Assembly: GCA_021287065.1 (NCBI GenBank)
Contig: JAJTBE010000089.1
Location: 1 to 64,000 of the forward strand
DNA length: 64,000 nucleotides
Direction of reading: 5' to 3'
Source: Bacillota bacterium
GTDB taxonomy: Bacteria; Vulcanimicrobiota; JAJTBE01
Below the pieces are notes generated by a model. It ran no database searches and was not told the DNA's origin. It was given only the letters and a program-made list of their open reading frames with translations. A program made the position numbers and the translations under genes. Positions 9,429 through 17,539 of the stretch are shown piece by piece. Within the stretch, counting starts at the first letter, position 1; each line of letters begins with the position of its first letter.

Positions 9429-11048
9429 ATGAAATCTTTGAGGAATTATTCCGGGTTTGCCGGATTTTTTTTATTTTCCGCAATTCTGTTTTTCCTATGC
9501 TTTTTCTGCTTTTTAACAGGCTGCGGCAAATCCACCGCCAACAACGGAAAAGTGATACGAATCGCCCTGCGTTCTGATCCGGTAAGCCTTAATCCCATAC
9601 TTGCCTCAGATGCTCCGTCAATGATGGCAAATGGGTATATTTTTAATACATTGGTAAAATACAATGAAAATCTGGAAATCACACCGGATCTTGCAGAATC
9701 CTGGGATTTTCTGGACAACGGAAAAACAATAGTCTTCCACCTGAGAAAAGGCGTAAAATGGCATGATGGAAAAGAATTCACCTCTGGGGATGTAGTCTTT
9801 ACATTCGGCAAATTGCTTGATCCCAACACCAATACATTTAACGCCGGATTGTTCAAAGTGGGCAGTGAAAAAATCAAATTCGAAGCAGTGGATGCATACA
9901 CTGTGAAAGCTACTCTTCCTTCCCCCTTTGCACCTTTTCTTAATAATCTGACTCTTTCTCCCATTGCTCCCGCCCATTGTCTTGAAGACCAGAATATCAA
10001 TCTGGCGGAATTCAACCGCAATCCCGTGGGCACAGGACCTTTTCGCTTTTCAGAATGGAAAACTTCAGAAAGAATTGTCCTTAGAGCAAATCCTGATTAT
10101 TTTAAAGGGAAACCCCGTATTAACAGAATCGAACTGAGAATCATACCTTCAGGCGAAGGTGCCAGAATCGCCCTGATGTCAGGACAGATCGATATGGCTG
10201 CCCTCAGTGCTGAAGATATGTTTATAATCAGCAAAATGGATAATGCCTCCCCTGATGTTCAGATTCTGAAATGGAAAGATTTCATATATTTCTATCTTGC
10301 TTTCGATCTCACAAACCCGCTGTTTCAGGATAACGAAGTGCGCAAGGCAATAAACCATGCCATAGATAAACAATCCCTTGTCAAATCGGTAATGCATAAC
10401 TTTGCATCGCCGATAAACGGTCCCATTCCCGCAGCATCCTGGGCATATACTCCCGATTCCGCAAAATACGAATACAACCCCGAGCTTGCGGCACAAATCC
10501 TTGAAAAAGCAGGGTGGCAGAAAGGGACTGACGGGATAAGGGTAAAAAACGGCAAAAGACTGTCTTTCAAAATCATCTATAAAAATGGCTCTCAATCTTC
10601 AGAAGGAGCCTGTATTCAAATGCAGAGTTATCTTAAAACCGTCGGTATTGAAGTAAAACTCCAGACTCTTGATTTCGGAGCACTCATCAATTCACTTTAT
10701 CCTGAAAAGTTTGAAGCAGTAGTCTTTGACTGGGTTGAACCCTTCGACCCCGACATCTTTACCGAATGGCATTCTTCACAGTGCGGTTCCGACGGTATGA
10801 ACTTTATGTCATACAAAAACAAGGAAGTTGACAGTCTTCTCGAACAGGGCAGAACCACTTATGATATAAATGCCAGAAAAAAGATCTATTACGAAGTTCA
10901 GAAGAAAATATCCGCCGACGCTCCCTATGTCTGGCTTTGGAATCCTGAATCAGCTATGGGTGTTAACAAAAGAATTACCGGTTTATCAAAGCCCTCCCCT
11001 GCGGGATTAATGATTGAACCGGAAAAAGTGGATATTCTGGAAAAATAG
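9429..11048 (+). CDS. Peptide/nickel-type ABC transporter substrate-binding lipoprotein (SBP family 5)
   Basis: About 539 residues. The protein captures an oligopeptide or similar ligand in the periplasm for an ABC importer. A long hydrophobic signal ends in a lipobox (FLTGC), so the Cys is predicted to be lipidated. The mature part begins with the SBP_bac_5 pattern: IRIALRSDPVSLNPILASD, then TPDLAESWDF, FHLRKGVKWHDG and GTGPFRFSEW, and the later KAINHAIDKQSLV. The frame stays open 36 codons upstream, but ATG at 9429 (or 9417) puts the signal peptide at the N-terminus. GGGAG at 9412-9416 is 12 bp from 9429 and touches 9417. No permease or ATPase genes are adjacent, so it is an orphan binding protein. 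A hairpin follows. Confidence 0.9.
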   Translation: MKSLRNYSGFAGFFLFSAILFFLCFFCFLTGCGKSTANNGKVIRIALRSDPVSLNPILASDAPSMMANGYIFNTLVKYNENLEITPDLAESWDFLDNGKTIVFHLRKGVKWHDGKEFTSGDVVFTFGKLLDPNTNTFNAGLFKVGSEKIKFEAVDAYTVKATLPSPFAPFLNNLTLSPIAPAHCLEDQNINLAEFNRNPVGTGPFRFSEWKTSERIVLRANPDYFKGKPRINRIELRIIPSGEGARIALMSGQIDMAALSAEDMFIISKMDNASPDVQILKWKDFIYFYLAFDLTNPLFQDNEVRKAINHAIDKQSLVKSVMHNFASPINGPIPAASWAYTPDSAKYEYNPELAAQILEKAGWQKGTDGIRVKNGKRLSFKIIYKNGSQSSEGACIQMQSYLKTVGIEVKLQTLDFGALINSLYPEKFEAVVFDWVEPFDPDIFTEWHSSQCGSDGMNFMSYKNKEVDSLLEQGRTTYDINARKKIYYEVQKKISADAPYVWLWNPESAMGVNKRITGLSKPSPAGLMIEPEKVDILEK

Positions 11049-11064
11049 CGCTGATGAAAAAACG

Positions 11065-11109
11065 AAAAAACAGGATTGAAGCTTTTTAAAAAGTTTAATC
11101 CTGTTTTTT
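11065..11109. terminator. Bidirectional intrinsic terminator
   Basis: A 13-bp perfect stem (AAAAAACAGGATT with AATCCTGTTTTTT) around a 19-base loop, between the convergent binding-protein and kinase-like genes. T runs are present in both directions. Confidence 0.8.
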
Positions 11110-11137
11110 CATTCATGTAATTTTTCCACAAATAAGT

Positions 11138-11944
11138 TTAAAAACTAACCGCAAACCCCTTATACGGCAGTTTTTTAAATTTCACTCCCGCAGGCAAAAA
11201 TGCAGGCTCATTTACAGTATCTTTTTCTTCCCATTCCGTACACGAGCCGATACTAAAAACCAGCTCATTATCTATCATTTTCAAAACCATGGTGTCTTTA
11301 TTGGGAGAAATTTCCACAAGCCTGTAGAACAGTTCGAATATAAAAAGGAAAAATTCGGAAGGATGTATCCTGTTGGCAGCTTCATCCGAAAAGGCATCAA
11401 TTTCAACAGCTACATTGAGTTTTTTCCGTTTGATTTTCATATCAAGAACATCTTTGACTCTGTCCACAATCTCAGCAAGAGTCATCTTCAGGCCTGTTGT
11501 CAACTTATCTGTTTTGAGAACCGTTGAAAACAGAGTCTCAAGATGATCTATCCTTCGAAGTACAACCTTAATTTCAGAACCAATATCCCCTGTAAACTCC
11601 GCAATATTCCGCTTCACTGATTCGTCAAGCTCCATCAGCTCAAAAAGGCTAAGCCACGAAATCATCGGTGAGCGAACATCATGAAAAATCTCAGGCAGAA
11701 TTTCATTTATAAAAGCTTTCCGGCATTCAGTTCTGTCTATTATTTCCACCGGAGAAACAGTTTCAGGAATAGCTGATTTTTCTGCCTTTACAACTTTTGC
11801 AGCAGGTTGTTTTCCCTGAAAGAACTTTGCCGGTATATCTCCGCCTGAACTGATATCCGGCTTGCTCTCTTCCATAATAAAGCGAAACTTGCCCTTATTA
11901 GAGGGCAAATTCCGCTTTTCTGACTGTTCACTGTAATTTTTCAT
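11138..11944 (-). CDS. Degenerate histidine-kinase-like protein
   Basis: 268 residues. Residues about 75-160 look like a HisKA dimerisation/phosphoacceptor helix pair, with an H-box-like FHDVRSPM (His88). The following region has HATPase-like secondary structure. The helix that should carry the Asn of the N-box reads FFLFIFELFYRLVEIS with no Asn at that place. No G1 (DxGxG) or G2 loops are visible before the short C-terminus. It therefore probably does not bind ATP and may act as a phosphotransfer or scaffold protein. Its ATG overlaps the stop of the DUF4340-like gene by 4 bp, so it is translationally coupled to the ABC exporter operon. There is no membrane segment. The HK relation is my inference from the H-box and layout. 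Confidence 0.6.
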   Translation of the reverse strand: MKNYSEQSEKRNLPSNKGKFRFIMEESKPDISSGGDIPAKFFQGKQPAAKVVKAEKSAIPETVSPVEIIDRTECRKAFINEILPEIFHDVRSPMISWLSLFELMELDESVKRNIAEFTGDIGSEIKVVLRRIDHLETLFSTVLKTDKLTTGLKMTLAEIVDRVKDVLDMKIKRKKLNVAVEIDAFSDEAANRIHPSEFFLFIFELFYRLVEISPNKDTMVLKMIDNELVFSIGSCTEWEEKDTVNEPAFLPAGVKFKKLPYKGFAVSF

Positions 11945-13347
11945 TTTACAGTCTTTCCATCCTGAGCAGGTTTTTCCTTTCCGATCAATTTATTCAAATC
12001 TTTCAGAAGGTTTACAATGGCTTCTTTCTGTACAATTTCCACAGTGCTTTCATCATTGGCTCTCACATAGTAGAAATTGGGATCCGCTGCCAGACCTCCG
12101 ACGGTAAGAGTGAACATATCCTTACCATCTTCCCTCTTGCCTGTTACAACAAGCTCAGGCTTATCAAGACCGAATTTTGCAGGCTTATCTTCGAGGAAGA
12201 ATGAATCTCTTACATACAGATTCCTGATTACTGCTATCAGGCCGAAAGAGACTTCATTCTCCAGTCCTTTTTGTTCAGGAGAAACCATATTCCATGCAGC
12301 CTGTTTCACATTGTTGTCAGTATTCTGCGATGATGACTTTTTCAGCGTGCAGGAGTTGTTGCCCCACTTAAATGAAACTTCTCCGAGCTTATCCACTTCA
12401 AAATCAAACAGAGAAAGCTTAATCAGCTTATCCCTGCTTACCGCAAGAATATCTTTGACAGCAGGGTTTATTGTCAGCAATTCCCCTGAATTTTCAATAT
12501 ATCCGTAAACAGAACCGCCCTTTTGATCCGGAATGGCATATTTCAGAACAACAGGCTGAGTTTTGCCTTTTTCATACACTTCAAGATAATCATCTGTTTT
12601 TTCCAGACCTGATTTCTTACGGTTTTCCGCATTATCTTCCTGAAAATCCAGAGCTTTTATCTGAAGAAGCGTCATAATATAAGAAGTTACGGCATCACTG
12701 TCTGCTCTTGGCACCGGCGGCTGTGACAGATTCCACTTGCCGTCTTTTTGTTCGAACAGATAAGTGGCTCCACCTGAATGCACAACGACCTTTTCGATAT
12801 TTTCCGGTTTGGCGGGGAATAATGTCTTGTCTCTGAATGATGAAATCTTACCTTTCAGATTAAAACTGACCCCGGAATCAACCGTAAAAACTGCAGGCAG
12901 TTTCTCCATTTTTGCAAACAGACTTTTGCCCCCTACGGATTCTGCACCAAGCTGAACAGTCTCTGTTGTTTTTCCGTCAGAGAGGGTAATCTCAAATTTG
13001 GGAATTTCAAGACCAAACTGCTTCGCATCGGAAATTTTCTCCTCAACGGTCTCAATCTTGTGGAGATCGGTATACATCTGCACAATATTGTTAATAACCG
13101 CAGGATCAGCTTTATATTCAGCGGGAGCAGTCATCATCCATTCATCGCCCTTTTTCTCAAAAACAAACTCTTCCGGATATCTTTTAATATCCAGTTTTGT
13201 TACATTTTCCGGCTTCAGGGTAAAAAGAGCTGTCTCTTTAAGCTTTGCTTCCTCTTTCTTCGGCTTTTCCAAAATCTGAAAATGATAATACAAGCCTCCG
13301 ACAACCAGAAACAGAAGAGCAATAACAATAGTTCTTTTAAAACTCAT
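11941..13347 (-). CDS. DUF4340-type membrane-anchored protein of Gld-like ABC operon
   Basis: 468 residues. One N-terminal membrane anchor (IVIALLFLVVGGLYY, about residues 6-22) is followed by a large extracytoplasmic part. This contains repeated beta-rich units of the kind seen in DUF4340 proteins: WMMTAPAEYKADPAVINNIV, KWNLSQPPVPRADSDAVTSYI and AAWNMVSPEQ, each a 'what remains after subtraction' module of about 100 residues. Proteins of this family are regularly encoded next to GldG-type auxiliary proteins and ABC-2 exporters, as here (11 bp downstream of the GldG-like gene). It probably belongs to the exporter complex on the outer face of the inner membrane. The substrate is unknown. Confidence 0.82.
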   Translation of the reverse strand: MSFKRTIVIALLFLVVGGLYYHFQILEKPKKEEAKLKETALFTLKPENVTKLDIKRYPEEFVFEKKGDEWMMTAPAEYKADPAVINNIVQMYTDLHKIETVEEKISDAKQFGLEIPKFEITLSDGKTTETVQLGAESVGGKSLFAKMEKLPAVFTVDSGVSFNLKGKISSFRDKTLFPAKPENIEKVVVHSGGATYLFEQKDGKWNLSQPPVPRADSDAVTSYIMTLLQIKALDFQEDNAENRKKSGLEKTDDYLEVYEKGKTQPVVLKYAIPDQKGGSVYGYIENSGELLTINPAVKDILAVSRDKLIKLSLFDFEVDKLGEVSFKWGNNSCTLKKSSSQNTDNNVKQAAWNMVSPEQKGLENEVSFGLIAVIRNLYVRDSFFLEDKPAKFGLDKPELVVTGKREDGKDMFTLTVGGLAADPNFYYVRANDESTVEIVQKEAIVNLLKDLNKLIGKEKPAQDGKTVK

Positions 13348-13358
13348 CCCGTCTCACC

Positions 13359-14768
13359 TCATCTCTTACGCCAAAGCATAAATACTCCGGCAAGGATTAT
13401 CATTAAAGGCATAAGCAGAACACAAGTCTGGAAAATTATTCCCTTCTGCTTCTCATCAAGAGTGAGAGGAGAAAATTTGGTGTCTGCTTTTCTGATCGAA
13501 ATCAGATTATCATTCTGGGCAAGCCATGATATACAGTTCAAAAAGAGGTTTCTGTTGCCCTGTGTAGCTACATAGGCGTTGGTGGCAAAGTTTACATTTC
13601 CGAAAACCACCATTCTTGCGTCTTTGCTTTTCTTTTCGCCTCCTGCTGCAGGTGTTGCCTCAGGCTGTGTTTTCACAGGAATTGTTGCCACAGCGCCTAC
13701 ATTAAATGGTCCGGGAGTATCGCTGCCCTGTTTGTAAACCACATCTTTTTCACTGACTTCCTTTTGAAACTCGCTCAACGACCTTGCATAACTCTTGGGA
13801 GCAGGCATAGTTTTAAGAAGAGGCTCCCACTTAACTCCGTCAGGCTGTGTTTTCGAAGGTTCAACAGGCCTGGTCAGAAGAAAACTGCTGTTGAGGTTAA
13901 AATCCTTAACAATCGGGCTGTTTCCATAAAGCCCCATTGCTCCGAGAACAACAAAGGGATTTCCGAGAAACTGAAGGCCAAGAGTATCGATGATAACTTT
14001 ATTGGGCATTTCGATTCCGTATTCGGAGAGGAATTTTAGCAGCTTTTCATCGTCTTCTGTTTTTGAAGGCTCAAGCATAACCATAAGCGCTCCTCCGCCT
14101 TCAACGAACTTTTTCAGCTTCTGAATTTCACTCTCAGCAAAGGGAACTTTAGGTCCCGCAATCACAATAAGATTAGTTTCCGAAGGTATTGCATTTTCTC
14201 CGGAAAGATTGATTGGTACAATTTTGTAGTTTTCTTTCTTCATTGATTCAACTACTGCACTGTATGAATCAGCTTCGTTACCTTCGGTTTTCTTCTCGCC
14301 ATGTCCAAGAACAAAGCCTATGGTTGCCTGTCCTGCCTGAGTCACTTTAAGAATGGCGTTGGAAAAAGTTTCTTCATCGGTGCTGGTAAGAAGCTCTTTT
14401 CTGAGTCCTGATTTCAGAACGATGGTATCAGGATCAGTCAGACCCATCTCACGGGCCTGAACAATATGAGTATTTGAATCATAGTATTTTACTACGATTT
14501 TTTTAGACTGTATTTCATACTGTTTCAGCAGCATTTCTGCTTTTTCCTTAAATCCGCTGCCTTTGTTGTAGAAAACAGTGATATTCAAATCCTGGCCGAG
14601 GCTTTTAGCTATCTTTATGCTTTTATCATCAAGGGTGAACCTTTTTTCTTCCGTTAAATCATAACGTTTATGGTTGTCAGCGGAAAAAGCGATAATAAGA
14701 ATAAAAATGCCAAGCACGAGCAGAATCGAAATAAGTGTATTTGTTCCGTACATCAGTAACTTTTTCAT
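13359..14768 (-). CDS. GldG-like ABC transporter auxiliary protein
   Basis: 469 residues. There is an N-terminal membrane helix (LISILLVLGIFILIIAF) and a C-terminal one (CVLLMPLMIILAGVFMLW) followed by RKR. In between is a large periplasmic part of the ABC_transp_aux type: RYDLTEEKRFTLDDKS near the start, then FVLGHGEKKTEG, LIVIAGPKVPFAESE and GGALMVMLEPS. The family (GldG in Bacteroidetes gliding, also widespread in non-gliders) partners with an ABC-2 permease and ATPase. All three are present in order, 18 bp apart from the permease gene. A real gliding role is not implied, because the other Gld/Spr genes are not seen here. Confidence 0.88.
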   Translation of the reverse strand: MKKLLMYGTNTLISILLVLGIFILIIAFSADNHKRYDLTEEKRFTLDDKSIKIAKSLGQDLNITVFYNKGSGFKEKAEMLLKQYEIQSKKIVVKYYDSNTHIVQAREMGLTDPDTIVLKSGLRKELLTSTDEETFSNAILKVTQAGQATIGFVLGHGEKKTEGNEADSYSAVVESMKKENYKIVPINLSGENAIPSETNLIVIAGPKVPFAESEIQKLKKFVEGGGALMVMLEPSKTEDDEKLLKFLSEYGIEMPNKVIIDTLGLQFLGNPFVVLGAMGLYGNSPIVKDFNLNSSFLLTRPVEPSKTQPDGVKWEPLLKTMPAPKSYARSLSEFQKEVSEKDVVYKQGSDTPGPFNVGAVATIPVKTQPEATPAAGGEKKSKDARMVVFGNVNFATNAYVATQGNRNLFLNCISWLAQNDNLISIRKADTKFSPLTLDEKQKGIIFQTCVLLMPLMIILAGVFMLWRKR

Positions 14769-14786
14769 ATTACAATCCTCCTCCTC

Positions 14787-15569
14787 TTAACCTTTCCACT
14801 TTCTGACTTCCATAACCTGAATGGTTAAAAAGACAAAAAACAGTATAAAGCAAACAAGGTAAATAATATGGTGCGTATCGATTACGCCCTTGGTAAAATC
14901 CTGAAAATGTTCAACAAGGGAAATCTGCTCAACAACTTTCATAAGAGGACCGCTGAGATCCATTCTGGCTGAACCGATAATCCAGAACACAAGCAGTCCG
15001 CCGACTGTTGCCAGTGCAGATGTAACCTGATCTGAAGTCATAGACGATACCCACATTCCAAAAGCCATAAACGCCATAGAAAGCAGGAATAATCCGAGAT
15101 AACCGGCTCCCATGCTTCCCCATGGAATCTGGGTTGACACATACCCAAACGCTTTTGTGAAAAGCACCATATAAACTGTGGTAAAACCAAACATCAAAAC
15201 CAGAACTGAAACTGCAGCAAGGAATTTTCCCATAACGAGCTGCATTTCAGTTATAGGATATGTGAACAACAGTTCGATTGTTCCGAGTTTTCTCTCTTCG
15301 GCAAAAAGCCTCATTGTGAGAACCGGAATAAGGAAAATAAGAAGGAATCCCATCAGACTGAACAATGGGGAAAGAATCAGATCCGAAGGATTCATTCTCT
15401 GAATCATCATAGGGTTGCGGGCTGCAAATGTGCTCTGCATACTGTAGTTGACCATCGACATATAAAAGAAGAAGCCCACAATAAATAGGAATATGGCAAG
15501 GAAAGCGTATGCAATAGTAGATGAAAAATAATTACGCAGCTCTTTGCGCATTATGTGAAAAGTGTTCAT
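14787..15569 (-). CDS. ABC-2 type permease (GldF-like)
   Basis: 260 residues with about six membrane helices. The first is at residues 18-38 (IAYAFLAIFLFIVGFFFYM) and the last near the C-terminus (IIYLVCFILFFVFLTI). The central LTMRLFAEERKLGTIELLFTYPIT segment is the hallmark of ABC-2 permeases of the NatB/GldF kind. Its ATG overlaps the end of the ATPase gene by 4 bp, so the two are coupled. It should form the membrane channel of the exporter with the ATPase below it. Confidence 0.9.
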   Translation of the reverse strand: MNTFHIMRKELRNYFSSTIAYAFLAIFLFIVGFFFYMSMVNYSMQSTFAARNPMMIQRMNPSDLILSPLFSLMGFLLIFLIPVLTMRLFAEERKLGTIELLFTYPITEMQLVMGKFLAAVSVLVLMFGFTTVYMVLFTKAFGYVSTQIPWGSMGAGYLGLFLLSMAFMAFGMWVSSMTSDQVTSALATVGGLLVFWIIGSARMDLSGPLMKVVEQISLVEHFQDFTKGVIDTHHIIYLVCFILFFVFLTIQVMEVRKWKG

Positions 15570-16555
15570 TTCGCCTCTCCTTCCTTCGGTTTTTCTTCTG
15601 TTTGATCTTTTGCGCTCTTTTCGCGATCCGGCACCATAGCTCTGAAGATGTCTTCTGCAGACATTTTTTCGATATGCATCTCCAGAATCTGGAAACCATC
15701 TGCTGTAAGTTTTGCAGATATAGCTTCACGGACCGATTTACTTTTTGCGATTTTCATACGGTAGTGATAGATTCCCTTATCCGATTTTCCCGTTTCCTGA
15801 AGCTTATCCACACCATCAATACCCTTGAGCACAGCTTTTATTTTTTCTGTGCTTCCTGTTACCGTAAGGGAAAAATCATATCTTTCCTGAAGCTTTTCCG
15901 CCAGATTGGGGAGAGTGTCAAAAGCAAGAATCTGCCCCCTGTCGATCAGCAGAATACGATCACATACTTTTTCAATTTCGTGGAGTATGTGGGTGGAAAG
16001 AATCACTGTAGATTTTCCGCCAAAACTCTTAATCAGATTTCTGATTTCAATTATCTGTTTCGGATCCAGACCTACAGTAGGCTCGTCAAGAATAAGCACC
16101 GGCGGATCCGTAATAATAGCCTGTGCTATACCCACCCTTTGTCTGTATCCTTTTGAGAGAAAACCGATAGGCTTTTCTGCAACTTCTCCCAAACCGCACC
16201 TGTCTATGGCGCTTTGAACCTTTGCATCTCTCTCTTTACCCGGAATACCTTTCAGAGAAGCAATGAAATCAAGGAAATATTCCACCGGCATATCTGTGTA
16301 AAGTGGAACATTTTCGGGAAGATACCCAATATTCTGTCTTACTTTGAGCGAGTCTTTGAAAACATCAAAGCCTGCTACAGTGGCGCTTCCCGATGTGGGT
16401 GGAAAGTAACAGGTTAAAATTCTCATTGTTGTAGTTTTACCGGCAGCATTGGAGCCGAGAAAACCAACGATTTCCCCTTTTTCCACCTCGAAAGAAACAT
16501 CTTTAATTGCCTGAACAGAGCCAAATCTCTTACATAGCTTGTCAGCGCTAATCAT
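15566..16555 (-). CDS. ABC-2 exporter ATP-binding protein (GldA-like)
   Basis: 329 residues, cytoplasmic. Walker A is GSNAAGKTT (residue 34 on; most relatives have GPNGAGKTT), the signature is LSKGYRQRVGIAQAI, Walker B is VLILDEPTVGLDP, and the switch His lies in ILSTHIL. A C-terminal extension of about 100 residues after the nucleotide-binding domain fits the DrrA/NatA/GldA branch. It is the first gene of a five-gene minus-strand operon: ATPase, permease, GldG-like, DUF4340-like and degenerate kinase-like. It powers export of an unknown substrate. Confidence 0.93.
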   Translation of the reverse strand: MISADKLCKRFGSVQAIKDVSFEVEKGEIVGFLGSNAAGKTTTMRILTCYFPPTSGSATVAGFDVFKDSLKVRQNIGYLPENVPLYTDMPVEYFLDFIASLKGIPGKERDAKVQSAIDRCGLGEVAEKPIGFLSKGYRQRVGIAQAIITDPPVLILDEPTVGLDPKQIIEIRNLIKSFGGKSTVILSTHILHEIEKVCDRILLIDRGQILAFDTLPNLAEKLQERYDFSLTVTGSTEKIKAVLKGIDGVDKLQETGKSDKGIYHYRMKIAKSKSVREAISAKLTADGFQILEMHIEKMSAEDIFRAMVPDREKSAKDQTEEKPKEGEAK

Positions 16556-16845
16556 CGGCAGTCTCCTCCTTTCAACAGTTGTTACTTTTTATTTTATCTC
16601 ACTGTATTAAAATAAAACCACATAAAAACCTGACAGCTTTCGCCGTCAGAGTTATTAATAAATTTACCTTTGATTACAGAATATGTCAAGGTTTATTGAC
16701 GGCTGATAACATTTTTGATTCTGCAGATGCAGTAAGACTATCCTGTGGAATCAAAGCAGAAAAACAACTCATACCATCTTCCAAAAACTTACGATTCGGA
16801 TTTTCATTGCAAATACTGCTTTATCAGGATTATGCAACCAATCTT

Positions 16846-17415
16846 CAGAGATTGTGTAAAACTATGTTTTTCAGAACTCTAACCCCATTTCGACATCGGA
16901 TTTGGTAGTTTCACGCTAAACCAGATGCCCCTGGAGCCAACACCGTGTTTTAACCTAATGACATTAAATCAGCAAAAACCGCCACAATCACAAACTCCAA
17001 TACTCCTGTTTTTCAAGGAGGGAGGTTCGGAGGGTAACCTCGCTTTTCCAAAAAAGCGTGGTTCCCTCTGACGGTCCAAAATCCCCACGGTCCCTGATCG
17101 GTCCCCAATCCCAAAAGTTTTGGGATGGAGGTCCGGAGGAAACTTTTTTCAAAAAAGTTTTCTCCGGAAGCTGGACAAACCGACACAATCCTCGTGATCG
17201 ATCAGGTAAATCCATTTCTTTATTCAGTGGCATTGCTCTGGAACCAACACCGGATTTTAACCCAGTAGCAAGCAAAACCGCATAACCACCGGCATAAACC
17301 ATTTATAGGTTTCCCTTTTATAGAATTTTGCTCCTGAACTGAAGCCATTAATTTTGCCGGATTTGATTTTTTAACCTGAAAAATGCCCTTCGAAAAAGGT
17401 TTTTACACAATCTCT
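16846..17415. repeat. Possible 570-bp element bounded by inverted ends
   Basis: The left end CAGAGATTGTGTAAAAC (16846-16862) is matched in inverted orientation by TTTTTACACAATCTCT (17400-17415). The same end sequence bounds the 167-bp element at 41128-41294. The 226-bp repeat copy lies inside. No transposase frame is present, so if mobile it would be non-autonomous. Confidence 0.45.
16997..17222. repeat. 226-bp interspersed repeat, copy A
   Basis: It begins CCAATACTCCTGTTTTTCA and shows high similarity over its whole length to 40468-40692. It holds three palindromes: a CTCGCTTTT/AAAAAGCG hairpin near 17038-17053, CCCAAAAGTTTTGGG (17110-17124), and a long near-perfect inverted repeat at about 17132-17168 centred on CTTTTTTCAAAAAAG. 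Confidence 0.75.
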
Positions 17416-17539
17416 TTACATCAGTTTTTTTAGCAACTTGGTATTAGCCGGAAAATCCCTTTTCCAAAAAAGAGAGTATCAACTGAATAAAATTTATTCC
17501 CAAAATCAGAAAAAAATCGTGTCTGTTTTTAATTTTTTT

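Larger units (their letters stand above)
16556..17539. other. Long non-coding stretch with interspersed repeats
   Basis: About 980 bp between two minus-strand genes. It contains a 226-bp repeat copy (16997-17222) and a pair of inverted ends (16846-16862, 17400-17415), listed separately. The short frames in it lack ribosome sites and family resemblance. One frame (16988-17302, minus) runs through the repeat and is mirrored by a frame in the second copy, which marks it as repeat sequence, not a gene. Confidence 0.7.

Noticed and set aside
16579-16908. 109-codon frame in the non-coding stretch
   Set aside because: Runs into the inverted end of the repeat element, no ribosome site, composition unlike real genes.
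16988-17302. 104-codon minus-strand frame
   Set aside because: Coding impression comes from the 226-bp repeat; a related peptide appears in the second copy (40455-40979) at another frame length, as expected for repeats.
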